NCBI RefSeq assembly: GCF_900215535.1
Contig: NZ_OCND01000007.1
Location: 186,001 to 250,000, forward strand
Length of the DNA: 64,000 bases
Reading direction: 5' to 3'
From: Pseudoxanthomonas wuyuanensis
GTDB taxonomy: Bacteria; Pseudomonadota; Gammaproteobacteria; Xanthomonadales; Xanthomonadaceae
Below, in pieces: positions 62,084-64,000 of this stretch. The notes below the pieces were generated by a model, which saw only the letters and a program-made list of their open reading frames with translations, searched no databases and was not told where the DNA came from. The first letter of the stretch is position 1; the number at the start of each line of letters is the position of its first letter. The translations under genes and the position numbers were made by a program.

Positions 62084-63013
62084 TCAATACTTCGCCAGGC
62101 CCGCATCCACGTCATCGGACCAGGCATTGGTGCCGCCGGCGATGTTGTAGACGTTGCCGAAACCCATTGCGCGGAATTCTTCCGCGACCTGCTGGCTGCG
62201 GGCGCCGCTGCGGCACAGGAACGCCAGCGCGGTGTCCTTGGGCAGGGCTTCCAGTTCGGCGCGGCCGGCGCCGTCGAGGGTCTTGAACGGCAATGCGACC
62301 GAGGCGATGGCGCGTTCGTCGGCCGGGCGCACGTCGACCAGCAGCACTTCGCCGGCGCGCGCCCTGGCGTCGGCTTCGGCCGGCGTCAGCGTCTGTACCG
62401 GCTTGGGCGCGTTGGGGTTGTCGATGGCCAGGCCCTTGCCGCGGATGTCGTCGACCCAGTCGATGGTGATGCCGTCGGCGCGGCGCGCGCTGGCCAGATC
62501 GAACTGGATGCGGATGCCGTTGGATTCGGCGGCGATGGCATTGGCGTCGTACTGCGCCAGCTGGAAATTGGGCTGGAACTGGGCATTGATCGACAGCGCC
62601 AGCGCGGCGCCTTCGCCAGCATCCTCGACCGCGTTCTGCAACATCTCGACCGCGGCGGGCGTCACGGTGATGGCCGGCGGCGTGCGGTCGGGCGCCTGCA
62701 GGCCCAGCAGGGTGGCCAGTTCGCCGGAGTTGGTCATCTGCTCGATGATGTCGCTGCCGCCGACCAGTTCGCCGTCGATATACAGCTGCGGGATGGTCGG
62801 CCAGTCGCCATAGACCTTGATGCCTTCGCGGATGTCCTGGTCGGCCAGCACATTGACGTGGGCGAAGTCCACGCCCAGCGCGCCGAGCGCACCGACCGCC
62901 TTGGCGGAAAAGCCGCATTGCGGCATGGACGGCTGGCCCTTCATGAACAGCACCACGCGATTGGACTGCAGCAGGGATTCGATACGGGAACGCAGAGCGG
63001 GGTCGAGGGACAT
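62084..63013 (-). CDS. grxD: Monothiol glutaredoxin-IscA-like-rhodanese fusion
   Basis: This 309-residue protein starts at ATG 63013 (MSLDPALRSRIESLLQSN). The N-terminal Grx4-type domain has the CGFS site (SMPQCGFSAKAV) and 'GDWPTIPQLYIDGELVGGSD'. A middle domain (about residues 112-200) resembles A-type Fe-S carriers ('AITVTPAAVEMLQNAVEDAG', 'GIRIQFDLASARRADGITID') but lacks their cysteines. The C-terminal rhodanese domain has 'EVLLVDVRPADERAIASVAL' and catalytic Cys in 'LAFLCRSGARSQQVAEEFRA'. A three-part fusion of this kind is seen in xanthomonads and fits Fe-S/sulfur transfer. Its 3' end is duplicated at 50549-50676. Confidence 0.92.
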   Translation of the reverse strand: MSLDPALRSRIESLLQSNRVVLFMKGQPSMPQCGFSAKAVGALGALGVDFAHVNVLADQDIREGIKVYGDWPTIPQLYIDGELVGGSDIIEQMTNSGELATLLGLQAPDRTPPAITVTPAAVEMLQNAVEDAGEGAALALSINAQFQPNFQLAQYDANAIAAESNGIRIQFDLASARRADGITIDWVDDIRGKGLAIDNPNAPKPVQTLTPAEADARARAGEVLLVDVRPADERAIASVALPFKTLDGAGRAELEALPKDTALAFLCRSGARSQQVAEEFRAMGFGNVYNIAGGTNAWSDDVDAGLAKY

Positions 63014-63083
63014 GAAGGGGTACCAGGGAAATGGGGAGGATGATTCCAGCAAGGCGATTTTACGCCGCATGGCATCATGGGAC

Positions 63084-63917
63084 ATGACTACGGCTATCTC
63101 ATTGCACCGGCCGCCACGCCATCCCTACGCGATATTGGGCCTGTTGGCGCTGTCGCAAGTCGCCGTGGCGCTGCTGTGGTGGCGGCTGGGCTGGCGCTGG
63201 GGGCTGCCGGCAATGGTCGTCAGCCACCTGACCGTGGTCTGGGCCACGCTGTACCCGCGCGCGGCGCTGTTCTGTCCGGCGCTGTCGCGGCTGCCGGTCG
63301 CGGCCCGGCAAGTCTGGCTGACCATCGACGACGGTCCGTCTGCCGATACCCTGCCGATGCTGGATCTGCTGGACCGGCACGGCGCCAAAGCGACCTTCTT
63401 CCTGGTCGGCGAACGCGCGCTGGCGCAGCCGGCGCTGGTGCGCGAGATCCGGCGCCGCGGCCATGGCATCGGCAACCACAGCGCCAGCCATCCGGACCGC
63501 TGGTTCTGGGCGCTGGGACCAAAGCGGCTGGAGCGCGAAATCGCCCGCAACCAGGCCATCCTGGCCGAAATCGCCGGCCAGCCGCCGCGCTGGTTCCGGT
63601 CGGTGGTGGGCATGACCAATCCCTTCGTCGGCTTGTCGCTGCACCGGCACGGACTGGCGCGGGTGGCCTGGAGCGCGCGCGGCTTCGACGGCGTGCACTG
63701 CCTGCCCGGGCAGGTGCTGGCGCGCATCCGCCGCGCTATCGCACCTGGCGCCATCGTGCTGCTGCACGAAGGCGCGGCGCACGGCCACAACATCGCCATT
63801 CTGGCGCAGTTGCTGGACTGGCTTCACAGCCAGGGCTACCGCAGCGTACTGCCGGAAGACATCGAGGACGCCAACGCGGTCGCGCACCTGTCGGTGGCCG
63901 ACCCCGCTGCCAGCTGA
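63084..63917 (+). CDS. Polysaccharide deacetylase family protein
   Basis: This 277-residue protein (ATG 63084, 63069 also possible) has an N-terminal hydrophobic region ('YAILGLLALSQVAVALLWW', 'LPAMVVSHLTVVWATL') that anchors it in the inner membrane. The NodB-type deacetylase domain follows: 'VWLTIDDGPSADTLPMLDLL' (TxDDGP, catalytic and metal Asp), 'GHGIGNHSASHPDRWF' (HxxxH metal motif), 'RWFRSVVGMTNPFVGLSLHR' and 'GAIVLLHEGAAHGHN'. It removes acyl groups from N-acetyl sugars in glycans or lipids. It is divergent from grxD and next to the glycan cluster. Confidence 0.92.
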   Translation: MTTAISLHRPPRHPYAILGLLALSQVAVALLWWRLGWRWGLPAMVVSHLTVVWATLYPRAALFCPALSRLPVAARQVWLTIDDGPSADTLPMLDLLDRHGAKATFFLVGERALAQPALVREIRRRGHGIGNHSASHPDRWFWALGPKRLEREIARNQAILAEIAGQPPRWFRSVVGMTNPFVGLSLHRHGLARVAWSARGFDGVHCLPGQVLARIRRAIAPGAIVLLHEGAAHGHNIAILAQLLDWLHSQGYRSVLPEDIEDANAVAHLSVADPAAS

Positions 63918-63933
63918 AGCGCTTCAACAGCCC

Positions 63934-64000
63934 CTAGAGCGTGTTATGGCCTTTGGGATGAGATGCGTTGCACGCCAGCGCCGTTGCAGCAAGGCGGCCG
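63934..64000. repeat. Divergent third copy of the 270-bp element (truncated by the window end)
   Basis: Aligned without gaps to the left end of copy A from ctagggcctgtta, 34 of 48 bases match (ctagagcgtgttatggcctt...). It is placed 17 bases after the deacetylase stop. Only the left end is visible. Confidence 0.55.

Overview
The window is a 64-kb, high-GC, densely coding chromosomal segment. Several features point to a gammaproteobacterium of the Xanthomonadaceae/Lysobacteraceae (Pseudoxanthomonas/Lysobacter-like): three large TonB-dependent receptors, a paired dsbA plus cytochrome c4 block next to engB, a plant-type glutamate-cysteine ligase, a glutaredoxin-IscA-like-rhodanese fusion, and abundant short hairpin repeats. 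This assignment is an inference from gene content; no rRNA or tRNA gene was seen.

Layout. 0-5 kb: end of a TonB receptor, an SRPBCC protein, methyltransferase, DUF6429 protein and an SDR. 4.5-9.3 kb: a catalytically stripped ribonucleotide-reductase-like protein divergent from a Crp/Fnr regulator, with Fnr-type boxes nearby, then a two-component system with a soluble hybrid kinase. 9.5-15.4 kb: nuclease-like EEP protein, two DsbA proteins, cytochrome c4, engB and gshA, interrupted by mobile or repetitive elements. 15.6-20.6 kb: a second two-component system, a glycosyltransferase/sulfotransferase pair and a small secreted Cys protein. 20.8-24 kb: a kinase remnant and a third two-component system beside a MipA-type outer-membrane protein. 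25-29 kb: a TonB receptor translationally linked to a YdcF/DUF218 protein. 29-32.6 kb: a KaiC-like operon (GGDEF-histidine kinase, KaiC, small helical protein). 32.6-35.7 kb: phzF-like and yczE genes divergent from a MocR-type regulator with a shared palindrome. 36-40.6 kb: a third TonB receptor and an AraC-regulator/SDR pair. 40.7-43.2 kb: the glutathione-dependent formaldehyde pathway (frmR, adhC, fghA). 43.2-50.4 kb: housekeeping and degradative genes (Dph6-like, DegV, paired amidohydrolases, AMP nucleosidase, GFA and DUF924 proteins).

50.5-62.1 kb is an apparent glycan island on the minus strand. It encodes HAD-UbiA, DprE1 and DprE2, the enzymes for polyprenyl-phosphate D-arabinose, together with an epimerase, three large polytopic GT-C-like proteins, an FAD oxidoreductase and a GtrA protein. 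It is bounded by the intact 3' end of the glutaredoxin gene on the right and a degenerate duplicate of that 3' end on the left. A polysaccharide deacetylase and the start of another repeat element end the window.

The most unusual features are: a two-copy (probably three-copy) 270-bp element whose arms differ by compensatory changes and which directly abuts start codons; the arabinose-glycan island; the KaiC module lacking the canonical phosphorylation residues; and the Fnr/dead-RNR pair.
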